Assembly: GCA_034670405.1 (NCBI GenBank)
Contig: JAXDDX010000001.1
Span: forward strand, 1,267,501-1,331,500
DNA: 64,000 bases
DNA from: Hoplostethus atlanticus
Lineage: Eukaryota; Chordata; Actinopteri; Trachichthyiformes; Trachichthyidae
Reading direction: 5' to 3'
Shown: in pieces, positions 23,313 through 55,100 of the stretch
Position numbering within the stretch: position 1 is the stretch's first letter
How the letters are laid out: every line of letters begins with the position of its first letter
Made by a program: the position numbers and the translations under genes
Notes under the pieces: model-generated
Database searches by the model: none
The model's input: the letters and a program-made list of their open reading frames with translations, nothing else
Told to the model about the DNA's origin: nothing

Positions 23313-24399
23313 ACACCAACATTAACCCTTGATCACTCGGTCAACTCAACTAGTCAAACTATGTCCAAGTAAAACCCCAAATCAGATATTTGCAAGTCTC
23401 CCGATTCTATGGCGTAGAGGTTAAGTGACCTTTGCCTTGAATCCCCAATTTAACGGTGCTGGTTTGATTTTACACAAGACAGAAATAAGCGCCGCGTGGC
23501 CACGTGTGGTTGAATGCGGCTGGGGATTTTCCCAGTTGGAGCATTATATCTTCTGGAGAATCGTGTGAATTGATCTTTGAGAGGCTGAACATTGTGTTCC
23601 CAGTACAGGCAAAGGTTAGAATTGCCCAACCATGACAGTGCTTTTAAAAGCTTTTGACAAGTACATTCTGTCAGTTGTTGAAGAACAGATTGTGGCAGTA
23701 GTTTGAGGTTTTGATATTGCTCCACCTGTGGAGTCAGGCTGATTAGGACCCTTGGGTAAGTTCAAACCACACTGACTGATGGAAATGTGGTAATTTATTT
23801 TGCATTCTTTGAATTTCTAAATTTCTAGAGAGCAAATATGTTGGCTCTGCTAACCCTGCCCTGTAGTTATTATAATTGTTGGTTTGGAAGGTTTCATAAA
23901 TGTATAGTAGGCTATTCTATCACTGACATTTTGTACTGTAGTTTGTCATCATAATGTATTACTATTGACAAATAATTCTTGGGTTTATTTTTTTGTTTTG
24001 TTACAATGAAGGATAATGTAGAAACGAATGCTCTCTTTTTTATGAAGACTAGTGACGTCAGATGCGTAAGATAAGCGGAAGTGACAATATGCAAAGAGCC
24101 TCAACATTATGTTGGTGATATCTGTAGTTATTAGTTCATCACTTATACGTCGTGCGGTCGTAGAAGTATATGTTTTATTGTGATAATTTCAAAGTTAAAC
24201 TCATAAAACACAATAAAATAAACGACGAAACGATTTGATGACCCGTATGATCTGTAAAACCGCCAAATTGGAGAGGGTACTTACTTGACATAGTTGTGGA
24301 AACTAGCAGAATCAAGACTTCCGGGATGGAGATTTCGGTTTCAAAATAAATGCGTGGGAAAAAAACTTGCAACGAGTGCAGTTATAACTTATTTTGAAA

Positions 24400-24657
24400 C
24401 CTCCATACCGGATATGTTATTGTTGCTGCAGCTGAGTAACTGACGCTGCCGACAGCGCCATGCCCCATGCGTGTCTGAAGCGATGTGTGTCTGAAGCGGC
24501 AGGTCAATCTGTTCCTAGCTTGTCTCCGAGCGGTCACAGTTGACCGCTAAATAGTTTTTTTAAACTTACAAAGCTCACGACTAACGTAGTGACTGATGTA
24601 GCAGCTGTCAGTTCATGTGAACCCACCCAGACTGCAGTAATCTCATAAATTCCACTG
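24400..24657 (+). promoter_or_regulatory. ptdss2: ptdss2 promoter and non-coding first exon (approximate)
   Basis: GC-rich, CpG-containing sequence ends in a strong donor CCACTG/GTAAGT at 24657/24658. A matching acceptor (CCCCCGATCACCCCAG) is at 25178-25180, in front of the coding exon. No TATA box is seen. The transcription start, perhaps around 24,560, is not resolvable by eye. Confidence 0.45.
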
Positions 24658-25181
24658 GTAAGTAACAGTAACGTTAGCTAACTTAATGATAACATTACAC
24701 GCGGTCCTGAATTGGTAAGCTAAGGTAATTTCTGACAACAACGGTCAAATTCGGGTTCTTATCAGTTCATCATTTTAGCGTTAATAAGCTTGTCAGTTAA
24801 CGTAGCCGCCTTAACAAGGTCAATAGGAAATATATCCTGCTGCAAGTAGCTAACGCGGTTAGCTAAGCTGTCTGCCCTGACATCAAGGTGGCTTCACAGT
24901 GCAGATACACTGATTTGTACGCGCTTGATAGCCTGGAGTTGAAGTGCCCGTGCAGCCACATAACACCAGGGCTTAGCAAAAGTCGTCGCTGTTGACACAT
25001 GACAATCTTGCGCAGCCTGTTTTGCAGAAATGCGTTGAAGTAAGCAGGCGGTGTCAGAGCTGTTGATGTTGCATGGATTGTGTTGGGCGGTGGTAGGGAG
25101 TTAAAACAACTGCAGGACGTGCATTTCTAGTCATTCTCTACTCCCCCCCACTAATGCTTTCTTCCCCCCGATCACCCCAGG

Positions 25182-25247
25182 ATGCTGACAGTCATTTGGG
25201 TGGGGCTGACACGGATGACAGTACACGGGAAGAGAACCCAGCGATAA
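25182..25247 (+). promoter_or_regulatory. ptdss2: Upstream ORF in the ptdss2 leader
   Basis: If the leader is spliced at 25180/25181, the first ATG two bases into the exon opens a 21-codon reading frame (MLTVIWVGLT start). It ends in TAA 26 bases before the main ATG. It is out of frame with the main ORF, so it could dampen translation. Confidence 0.45.
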
Positions 25248-25273
25248 CCAAACCACGTTATTATAATATAGCC

Positions 25274-46538
<21,265 letters not shown>

Positions 46539-47186
46539 GGGTAAAGTGGCTCGCAGCCTCTCGGTCACACCGTCGGCAGCGGTGACAGAACAAAGTTTAA
46601 TAGAAAAAAATGAAGGAGAAACACGACACAACATGCATAAAGGAGAACAGATTGCAGATGGAGTTGTCTGTGTGTGGTGTAGACTGTTGTTGTGCCTACA
46701 TGAACCGACTACAGTCATTCCAGTGCTGGCTTATTCACTGTTAACACTAATCACAGAACAAAAAAACAACAGTGGGCGGGGGGGGCAAACAGGCAATTTC
46801 CAGTTGCTGCATTGTCTAGTTATTGTCATACTACAGGGATTTACCTCATCGTCATTTTTTACAACAGCATTTGGGGAGTTATACGTGGGAGATTTTTTGT
46901 TATCCATACATTGCATTGGAATCTGAGTGATGAATTTTGGGTTGAGAGGAAAAGAAAAGGCTGAATAAAAAGAGAGAGGTAAATGAGTGGGAGGAGGGAT
47001 GGTGGGTGACCAGGAAACAGCAATTCTGTTGGCCAATGTGATCTTAAAGAAGGTATAGATCAATAATCTTCAATGAATTTCCTCTTTCTCAGCTGCACTT
47101 TTTACAAGACCTGAGCATTGGGAATATAGTTAGCCATTGAAAATGTGCTTTGTCCCGTCCTGTGTCTTCAGATCATTGCAGGTGAG

Positions 47187-47210
47187 AGGGGGAGGGGGAG
47201 GGGGGGGGGG
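47187..47210 (+). other. ptdss2: G-quadruplex-capable run in the ptdss2 3'UTR
   Basis: Three GGGGG-type runs split by single A bases, then a run of ten G. The motif would be on the RNA strand. Confidence 0.7.
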
Positions 47211-49997
47211 TGTACCTCAGTTTGACCAGTGGGGTTTCTGTATGTATTAGTGAATGATCAGGATTGTTTATTGTCCACTGCTATGCAATCTTCAGTATCA
47301 AGCTGGGACTTGATTCCGTTAGGCACAATATAACCAAGCACCAGTGGAAATGGAGTTTGACTGACGATATTTATCAATTGTGTTGAATTAAAATGACTGT
47401 TCATAAGCTTCTGTTGGAATGCTGCCGGCTTCCTGCAGCAAGTCGTCTTTCCACGAATGGAGGAAAAACGAGTTGATCTGTTTCCCCTCTAGTGCGTTTT
47501 CATGCACATTAATATTACGTTTACATTTGGGATTCTGTTAAGTATTCTGTTGCTGCATCATAACCAGCATACGCCCATATCCCAAACATGAAAAACCTGA
47601 ATATGCCAGCTGGGATATGCCGATGTTAACTGGTATATTCTGGCATGCAGACACCATATCACAAACTAAACATTTTCCATGGAGTCACGAGCATCAAAAT
47701 AACATGAACACGGCCTCAGCAAAGCTGAGTTAGACTATCTCCTTGCAGAGAGGTAAATGAAAAAGTGGTTCCTTGATGACCTAATTGATGCCCATGTGTA
47801 TTTTCAGTAGTTTGGTCCCTGGTTCATGTTACATTGTTTACATGTGGAAGACAATATCAGTCTTCTTAAAGGTTTTCTGCACGACTCAGGTGATGTATTG
47901 AGTAGACTTCCCTGGATGCTTGGCAACATTGTGCCTCTAATGAAGGAGTCCCTGGCAGAAGTCGTTCATAGTCTTCATAACCAGGAGGGATCCTCCCTCA
48001 GTCTTACACAGAGGGGAAAACTGGTCAACGCCACTCTGTCCTCTTAGGCTTTGTTCTTGTAAAGAACAGCAAGCTTGTAAAAAAAGATGTACGATATTCT
48101 AGGTCTATCTAATCACTGATGTACATGCTGTAAGGAATAGTTTGGGTGTGTTTTGTAGAAGTTTTGTTATTACTGTTATTACTTTAAGGACTCTGCAGAA
48201 TAGGTAACGAACACTAGATTGTACTTGAGTTGCTTTTTGTGAAATGACGAATCCACAGCACTCTTATGAATACAGGACAATCACACCCATAGTAAGCTAT
48301 TCTCAGTTCCCTTCTGCAAGAGGCATGTTGGATTACACATGGCACAACATGGGTAGCGGAGATCTTGTTGTTCTTCCACTGTTGTAGGATGGTTAACAAG
48401 GTTAAGTTCAAACGATTTAGAGCATGAGCGAGCTAACATCCGAGTTTAATATTTGAAGCCTTTTTTATGCCAAAAGAGTCAACATTTTTTTTCATTTTAT
48501 TGAGAATTTATGTTCTGTGTTGACCGAATTAGCTGGAATGGAAGAGGAACACCCCGAGCGGACCGACCATATTGCCATATTGCGCATGCAATCAGCCAAA
48601 GCTTAGAACCCATTCTTGCTAAAGCCATAAAAGCCACCAGGGCCAACTGGAGCAACTCAAACAGCTGTTAAACTACATTTATATTCCTTTTAAGTTCAAA
48701 TGAAACAAAGTTGGCAAAGTCCCAAAGCCATCGGGGTCCGTTATTTGAGCATACAACTTAATTTACCAGAGGAAGTCGACACCAAAGGGTCGGATGGTTG
48801 AAACCAAATTTACTTGAGTCGGACAATGGAACTGCCCGTTTTCAACAGCTTTAAAATTCTGACTGGGATTAGAAATGGCTACTAGCCTGTAAATATCCAT
48901 CCACAGTAGCCTGGATCTAGTTGGATGTGAAAGCACCTATGTTAGCTGCTGTGATTTCCCTGTGTAAATGTTCTGAGCTTCTCGTTATGCTACAAATCAT
49001 TGGCTTTACATCGAAAAATTCAACATGAACACACTGAAAATGACATCCTTGTTGCCAAGAAGTCTCCGAGAAGAGTTTTGGCTGGATGTCTACACAGTTC
49101 ACCTGCTTTGACTCGTCCTCTGGATGTTCAGTAGACAGAAATCGCATTTCCCCAAAGATGACAGAAGACTACAAAGTTTAGTCTTTGTGCTGTTCAGGTC
49201 TTGTTGCTGTCAGTGATCAGTTGTAAAGTTGTGTGCATAGCCAGTCTCCTTGTCTCACAGTGGATTCGTATCATGCCGTTGATGACACAGTAGACAGCAT
49301 CTGTGAATCTAGCTCCAAAATTCCTGTTGTAACCTAGGCCGATGTTTAATGATGCCATTGTAATCTTGTGAATGTAGTCCAGCAGATCCTAATGTTCAAA
49401 GGAGAGGACATTTCCTTCATTCTGACATTTAAGATATTGGTTTTGCATTGCCATTTTTCTTGCCACAAACACTAATATGAAAGATGTTTGTCATTTTTTA
49501 AAAGCTCATTCTCTTTTGCCAGAAAGATTAAACTGCTAATCCAAAGTTTGTTTGCATAGTTTGCCCCCTTCTTTGAATTTTGAGACTGCCATGACAATTT
49601 AAAACCCTAAAAGTGCTGTTTAGCTTAAGTGTCTAAGTTTGTACCCGTTATTCTGTGCTGTGTAATTCGGTCTCTTAAGTTTTTTTTTGTTTTTTTTAAA
49701 GATTTTTAGACACGTGGGCCTGGGAATTCAATGGATGTTTGTGCCCATATTCATGCTTTGGATTGGTCAAAATTAACTTAAACTTTTCAACTACAATGGA
49801 ATTGGCCCCTGCCAAAACCTGTTGGGTGGTGTGTGGAGGGTTCAGTGTAGTTCCACTTGCAGCCACACAGGGGTGGTAGATGCTCTGTTACTGCCTCTCC
49901 CTGTGCATAAGCCATTTTCAACTTTGAGTAAATGTGAAGTTAAGATGGTAAACAAAAAATACTGAAATGCTGCTGTACCACGTTTTATAATATTTTC

Positions 49998-50003
49998 AAT
50001 AAA
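49998..50003 (+). terminator. ptdss2: Poly(A) signal AATAAA, ptdss2
   Basis: TTTTCAATAAAATCAAC followed by GT-rich sequence (TTTGGTCCCTGGTCTTG). It is the last plus-strand signal before the convergent tmem168. Confidence 0.65.
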
Positions 50004-50019
50004 ATCAACTGAAAATCTG

Positions 50020-50625
50020 GATAAGATTTGGTCCCTGGTCTTGACGTGATTTATTTTTTTTTTTTTACAAATTGGGTGTTAAGACAAAACAACGGGCAGC
50101 AGTGAAATGTAAAGATCTACCAATGTACCTACACTGCTTGGGTGAATTGCATCGTACCTCGTAGTGGGACAGAGGTTCTATCTCTCTACCTGCACAGGCT
50201 TACTGTTGGCAACATTTCATCACTGATAGAGGTACCACTGCTGGGTGAGCGGTTGGCCTTCACTTTCACTATGTAGACAAATATTCCACTGAGGTTGATA
50301 GATTGAGCAGCTACGTCACCAGACAGGTGGGATAGCAGTGAAACCCTAGAGCTATGCACCCTTTTTTCTGCAAGTTTGATAAACTTTATATCAACCAAAT
50401 TGTGTTACTTTATGCCAGAGCAACCTTTACTAGGGAGGATCTTTTCTTCAGACTACAATAACCATTGTGCTCTCCTGCTTTGACTACCTGCTGTCCCATA
50501 CATGAATTGGCTTTACCTTTGTTCCTTGAATGGAAATAACTTTTGCTTGATACATCATTCCTTCAATAACAGCAGATGGCAGAATGTATCTCTGGAGCAT
50601 TAGGAGCCCATTAACGTAATAATCT
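50020..50625. other. Intergenic gap between ptdss2 and tmem168 tails
   Basis: About 600 bases with no coding frame, RNA gene or clear repeat visible. Confidence 0.5.
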
Positions 50626-51575
50626 CAGCAACAAAATCTTTATTGCATAGTGCAGACTACGTCAGTCACCAAGATTTCCCACAAAAAAAGCCTTTTCGGC
50701 ATACATAGAAGTGATTAGAATAAGCTTGCATAGCCAAATCTTCTAACAAAACCCAGTAAGTAAGTAAGTCAGTCACATATGAGATAAATGGTTCTCACAG
50801 CTCTGCTTATAGTGCAATCAGCTATACAGTTTAAACTCTGGACTCCCTGAAACAGCCGGAGTGATTTAAAATTGCCCCAAAAGCATTAGAAAATGCTGAT
50901 ACAACAGACACATAGCAATGCATTGAAAATATCTTTGACCCAATGCATTTCATAAAATGCATAGATAGTAAGAATCATTTCACAGAGAAAATACAATATG
51001 TCATTTTAAGCTCTAGAAAAAGACCACTGTTATAATACCATTTGTCAGATACCTGAGATCTTACTGGTAAAGTACCGTGGGCATTTTGGTTTAAGGAAAA
51101 GATCAACCTAGCTAGCTTGATGTTCTTTGGTGATTTTAAAAGGCACAATGCGAATGTATTTGTAAATTCATGGTGGAATCAGAACTATATACTAACTAAA
51201 TGCAAAACTGTGCAAAATATCACGTGGAAGTGACAGTCCCATCCCACACACCAGGATGTCTGACATGGATGTGCAGATCTCAAAATCAAATCTAAAAAAC
51301 AACATTCATAGAGCAATTTGCAAAGAATATAAAGACAATACTTCAAAATGCAGTAACTAAGTAGTTAGCTTTCTCAGTAACTAATACTTAATGAGCATTG
51401 GTTAGTAATGGGTTCACAATCCAATAGCTGCCTATGCTCAGGGTCCAGAAACACAATATCACACAACCAAGCTAACAATAATATAAACTGACTTTTACAA
51501 AATATTCCCAACCTGTGTGGAAGATATCTTAAACCCAAAGCAGAGCCTTGGTTGGCATCACAGATGGTTAATGTT
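50625..51575 (-). other. tmem168: tmem168 3'UTR
   Basis: Runs from the stop codon to a minus-strand AATAAA (TTTATT at 50639-50644 on plus). AT-rich, with no other feature seen. Confidence 0.5.
50639..50644 (-). terminator. tmem168: Poly(A) signal AATAAA, tmem168
   Basis: Canonical AATAAA on the minus strand about 930 bases after the stop codon, facing the ptdss2 signal. Confidence 0.5.
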
Positions 51576-54500
51576 CTACGATTTGACCAGCTTGAAGCCT
51601 TGTCCGGTGTCTAGAATGGCTGGTGGGAACCAGTTGAGTTTGACTCTCCTGAGGCACCGTAGGCAGGCGCTGCAGGCCCACAGCAGATTCAGGCCATCAC
51701 ACCAGAGTGCCAACTGGACCACCGGGTAGGTCATCCGGGGGAAGTATGTCCTCCAGTGTTTGGTGACATCACTTCCTGTGGGCAGGTGCAGCGTGTAGTC
51801 ACTCCAGTGTTTGGAGATGCCGTAGGCGGCAATGACTGGCCTGCCCCTCTCAGACCACTGGATGTCGCTGTTCGCGTTACAGTTATACTCCACCCACTGG
51901 GAGGTGAAGTCTCCGAGCTGGGGGGTGTCGTGCAGCTCGATGTCTGTCACTCGGCATAGCTCCGCCCCCTGCACGGCCACATACAGGCCCTCCACCTTCC
52001 TGACTTCCTCCACCCACGGCAACGAGTTCTCGCAGTCTAGCACCAGAATGAGGCGGGAACAGAGGCTACCGTTCTTCTCCCTCCACCACTTCACGATCTG
52101 GTCCAGGCGAAGAGTGTCTCCTCCTAATGACAAACACAGACATCAGCAAAGATCACACAGACAGAACAGTGTTACCATCGAGGGTACCTTTTTCCTCTTG
52201 TGCAACACGTAATAAAACCAGGATAATACATATGCCTAACATTTACAATTTAGCCATTTAGTTAGCAGAGAGCGACTTAAAATTACACCAGTAGAATAAC
52301 CTTCAATAATAATAATAGTAACTAATAGTAAAGAGTGCATCCCTGACGATAATCCTGTGACCACAGAATGATCATGTAAGAGAGAAGTGCTAGGAAAATA
52401 AATAAGACCATAGCTATCTCTTCTATTCAAAGGCCCACATGGGTCGAACCTTATTGTAAAGCGCTTAGATAAAAAGGCTTCCACTGAATGTTATATGCCG
52501 ACTTGCACCTGCCAGCGCCCACTCTCCAGAGCGATGGGTGTGACCACTGTAGAAGACCACGTAGGTGTCGTGGCGAGGGCCGTCTGCAGTGCGGAGCTCC
52601 AAGAAGTCTTTAATCTTGGCCTGCAGGGCCTCCAGAGTCACCCCACTGGTGGAATAATCACAGCCGAATGTCTCAATCAGGTGGTGGGCGAAGAAACGCT
52701 GCACATTATTCAACATGCTTGTTGAACGCAAGTTCAACTTCTGCACTTGGTCTGGAGGCAGCAGCATGGGCTGGCCGTCAGGACTACAAAGCAAACAGAA
52801 AGAAGCAGTTAAATGTTTAAGGCAAAATGAAAAGTTGAGCAACATGTATTGAAGAATCAGGCCACAACCATGGCAGGAAACTCATCTTTGCTAGCCAACT
52901 CCCAGGGCAGCCATTTTGAACTTGGATCACACTCAGGGTGGGAAACTATCTGGAAGAGCAAGTACAGCCTGGCTACGTCCTACTGTTGTGTACCATGATG
53001 CACATCTAACAAAAGGTTGGGAATCGAACAAACTAGCCAACTTCCCTGCTAAATTCATGCAGCTGTTGTTCCCGAGATTGCTAGCTAATCTGATAATTAT
53101 GTTTATCTGAAGTCTTCATTTATGTGTTGGAGTAACACTAGTTATGTATGTCAATCTTCCAGGTAGAGTTTCCCACCCTTAGTATGGTGTCTATGTAAGA
53201 CTTTCACTTTACTCTAGCCTACAATCTTCCCAGTAGGTCAACAGACATGGTGGAGGGACGAACTTCTGATCTATTCATTCATTTTACATACATCTCACAG
53301 TGCAACTTCAACCTTTAGTGTATATTCCCGTCAACGACATGCAACTGACACCCTACAAGTGTATTGGTTTGCATTAAGAGCTACCTGCAGTAGTTGGTGG
53401 GGATGACCACTGCATAGCCCACAGAGGTTCCTCCCAGACAGTTGCCAAGCTCGTTGAAAAGCCCGTGGAACAGAGACTCTAGGGGCAGGACCAGTAGAAA
53501 CATGCTCACGAAGATACTGCTGTAGGCCTGGGAAGCACACGAGGTGGTGTCATTGAAATATTGGTTGGGACTTACACTGACCAAAGTAAAAGACATGAGG
53601 GGAAATGCTAGGAAACTAAATGTAACACGATTATACAATGGATGATAGTAGAATATGCTACGTCATCGTAGAGCCCTGTGTAATTCAGTGAATTCCATAT
53701 TTGTGTGATATCTCAGTGTTAAGGATAAGATGTATATTGTGTATTTGCCCCACCTGCCATGAAAAAGCAGCAAGAATTATAGTTGACACCAGCGTGAAGA
53801 ACAGTAGGCGCTCAGAAATAAGACAGAAGTGCCTCATGCCCTTAGAGGCCATGACCTTGTCCAGGCTGATGACCCCTGGCCCCTGGGACAAGCACACCCT
53901 CTGGCAATCGCTGAGCTTAGGTGTGAAAGCCCCACACTGTGATGACGAACACCACGTGGCAGATGGCCCAGAAGAGCCCGCACACCACGAAGCCTGGGAT
54001 CATCAGGTACCACTGGTCCAGGTCTGTCAGCTTCCGTGCGGCCAGGACGAACAAGGTCACCTCCACCACCAGCAAAGGCAAGAGGGAGAGCCTGCGCCAC
54101 AAACCCCGCCACTCCAGAAAAGGCTGCCAGCGCTCAGTCACCGACAGGCCACTGAAGTACACATCCAGCAAGGGGTCGCAGATGAGCTGGCTGAAGAAGC
54201 AGGCTAGGGCAAAGGGATTGGTGGAGATTTTCAGAGACCTGAAGAACAGCACAGCAGTGATGACAACGAAGCAGACCAAGTTGGGCAGAGCCAGGAGAGC
54301 CTTCATCCGAAGAGCAACCATTAATGTGGCCAGCGCCACCACCAGCACCATCACACTCAATGACTTCTGAATGAGCAGGGTCATGCTGGCGGTGGCAAAG
54401 CCTGCCAGCTCCAGGAACTCAGCTGAGGTGAGGAAGGCAGGGCGGTATCTGGTACAGCCACACAATCTCTCCAGCAGGGCCCACAGCGTCCTTAAAGCCA

Positions 54501-54891
54501 TACTGGCCAGCAGCAGGTAGTTGGTTGCCTGCTCCTTAACGTCGACCTGGAGGAAAATGCTATTGCGGAAACAAAGCAGACCCAACAAAAATCCAAACCA
54601 CAGGTGGAGGAGGCTTGAACTGACTTTTCCCATGTTGAAGTAGTAGTACAATATAATTGCTATTCCGAGGACAAACAGAGCCAGAACAAAGATGACCAGG
54701 ATCGTGGACTCTGCAGTCTTCTCCCACCGTGCATAGAGTCCCAGGTACAGAGCAACCAGCAGGTTCAGGCTGGACAAGTAGCCCAGCCACCGGACAGAGG
54801 ATCGCATGCTAACCTCTCCATTGACCTCCTCTAGCCTGGCCATTGCTGCATGCAGACAGTGACTGACACCGTAGCGTAGAAAACGACACAT
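51576..54891 (-). CDS. tmem168: Transmembrane protein 168
   Basis: Multi-pass membrane protein of poorly known function. Four coding exons on the minus strand: 54891-53754, 53527-53385, 52783-52509, 52123-51576. With one extra base ignored they give 700 residues (human about 697). The start is [17 protein letters not shown], matching the family N-terminus. Residues 1 to about 420 carry many hydrophobic helices and the conserved [24 protein letters not shown] and [17 protein letters not shown]. The C-terminal part (about 427-700) is soluble-looking: [28 protein letters not shown] (496-510), [21 protein letters not shown] (C549), LHLPTGSDV and the family C-terminus GFKLVKS. This part has the strand-SGH-strand-LDC layout of caspase-fold proteins (see findings). 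Oddity: an extra base at 53919 (GFHT/KLSDC) puts a stop in exon 1 while both sides match the family. A degraded copy of a fish repeat sits in intron 3. Confidence 0.93.
52235..52495. repeat. Degraded fish interspersed repeat in tmem168 intron 3
   Basis: Starts ATTTAGTTAGCAGAGAGCGACTT-like (52254-52276) and ends with AGCGCTTAGATAAAAAGGCT and TCCACTGAATG (52461-52491). These are decayed forms of the GCAGACGCTTTTATCC core in both orientations. It fills most of the 385-base intron and reaches within 15 bases of exon 3. Confidence 0.45.
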
Positions 54892-55100
54892 GTTGCGACC
54901 GTAGGCCAAGTGTCCGATATCAAAAGGAAGCACTCGTCTGATTTATAAAGACGACTTACGTGATAGGAATTTGAAATAACATGAGACTGTTGTGCCTAGA
55001 CGACAGACCCAACTTGTTGAAAGTGGCTAGCTTAGCTAACGTTAGCTAACAACGTCGCATCTTTGCCGGTCGACGGTCAGCACACATAGCTAAACATGTA
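54892..55100 (-). promoter_or_regulatory. tmem168: tmem168 5' leader and promoter region
   Basis: CpG-containing sequence with the 18-bp palindrome TTAGCTAACGTTAGCTAA at 55032-55049. A possible acceptor (CTTTATAAATCAG) lies about 40 bases upstream of the start codon. No TATA box is seen at a useful position, and the transcription start is not resolved. Confidence 0.4.

Larger units (their letters stand above)
17260..24400. other. Intergenic region between cdkn1c and ptdss2 promoters
   Basis: The two genes are divergent and about 7 kb apart. No exon is recognised between them. The region holds a three-copy TGTCCGATAATGGA segment (17494-17972), an antisense LINE 3' end (18697-19140), a fish interspersed repeat with a 33-bp minisatellite (19491-19818), a duplicate non-coding segment (20360-20690) and CA microsatellites. 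Confidence 0.6.
46539..50020 (+). other. ptdss2: ptdss2 3'UTR
   Basis: From the stop codon to the strong AATAAA at 49998-50003 no other gene is seen, so the simplest reading is one long 3'UTR. An earlier AATAAA at 46964-46969 could give a short form of about 450 bases. It contains a G-quadruplex-capable run at 47187-47210 and a T-rich run at 49680. Confidence 0.55.

Noticed and set aside
25154-25273. Upstream in-frame ATG as the ptdss2 start
   Set aside because: A good splice acceptor at 25180 lies between it and the coding part, and the family N-terminus begins at the later ATG in a better start context.
53685-53897. Separate small minus-strand gene
   Set aside because: It is the continuation of tmem168 exon 1 after the one-base insertion, not an independent gene.
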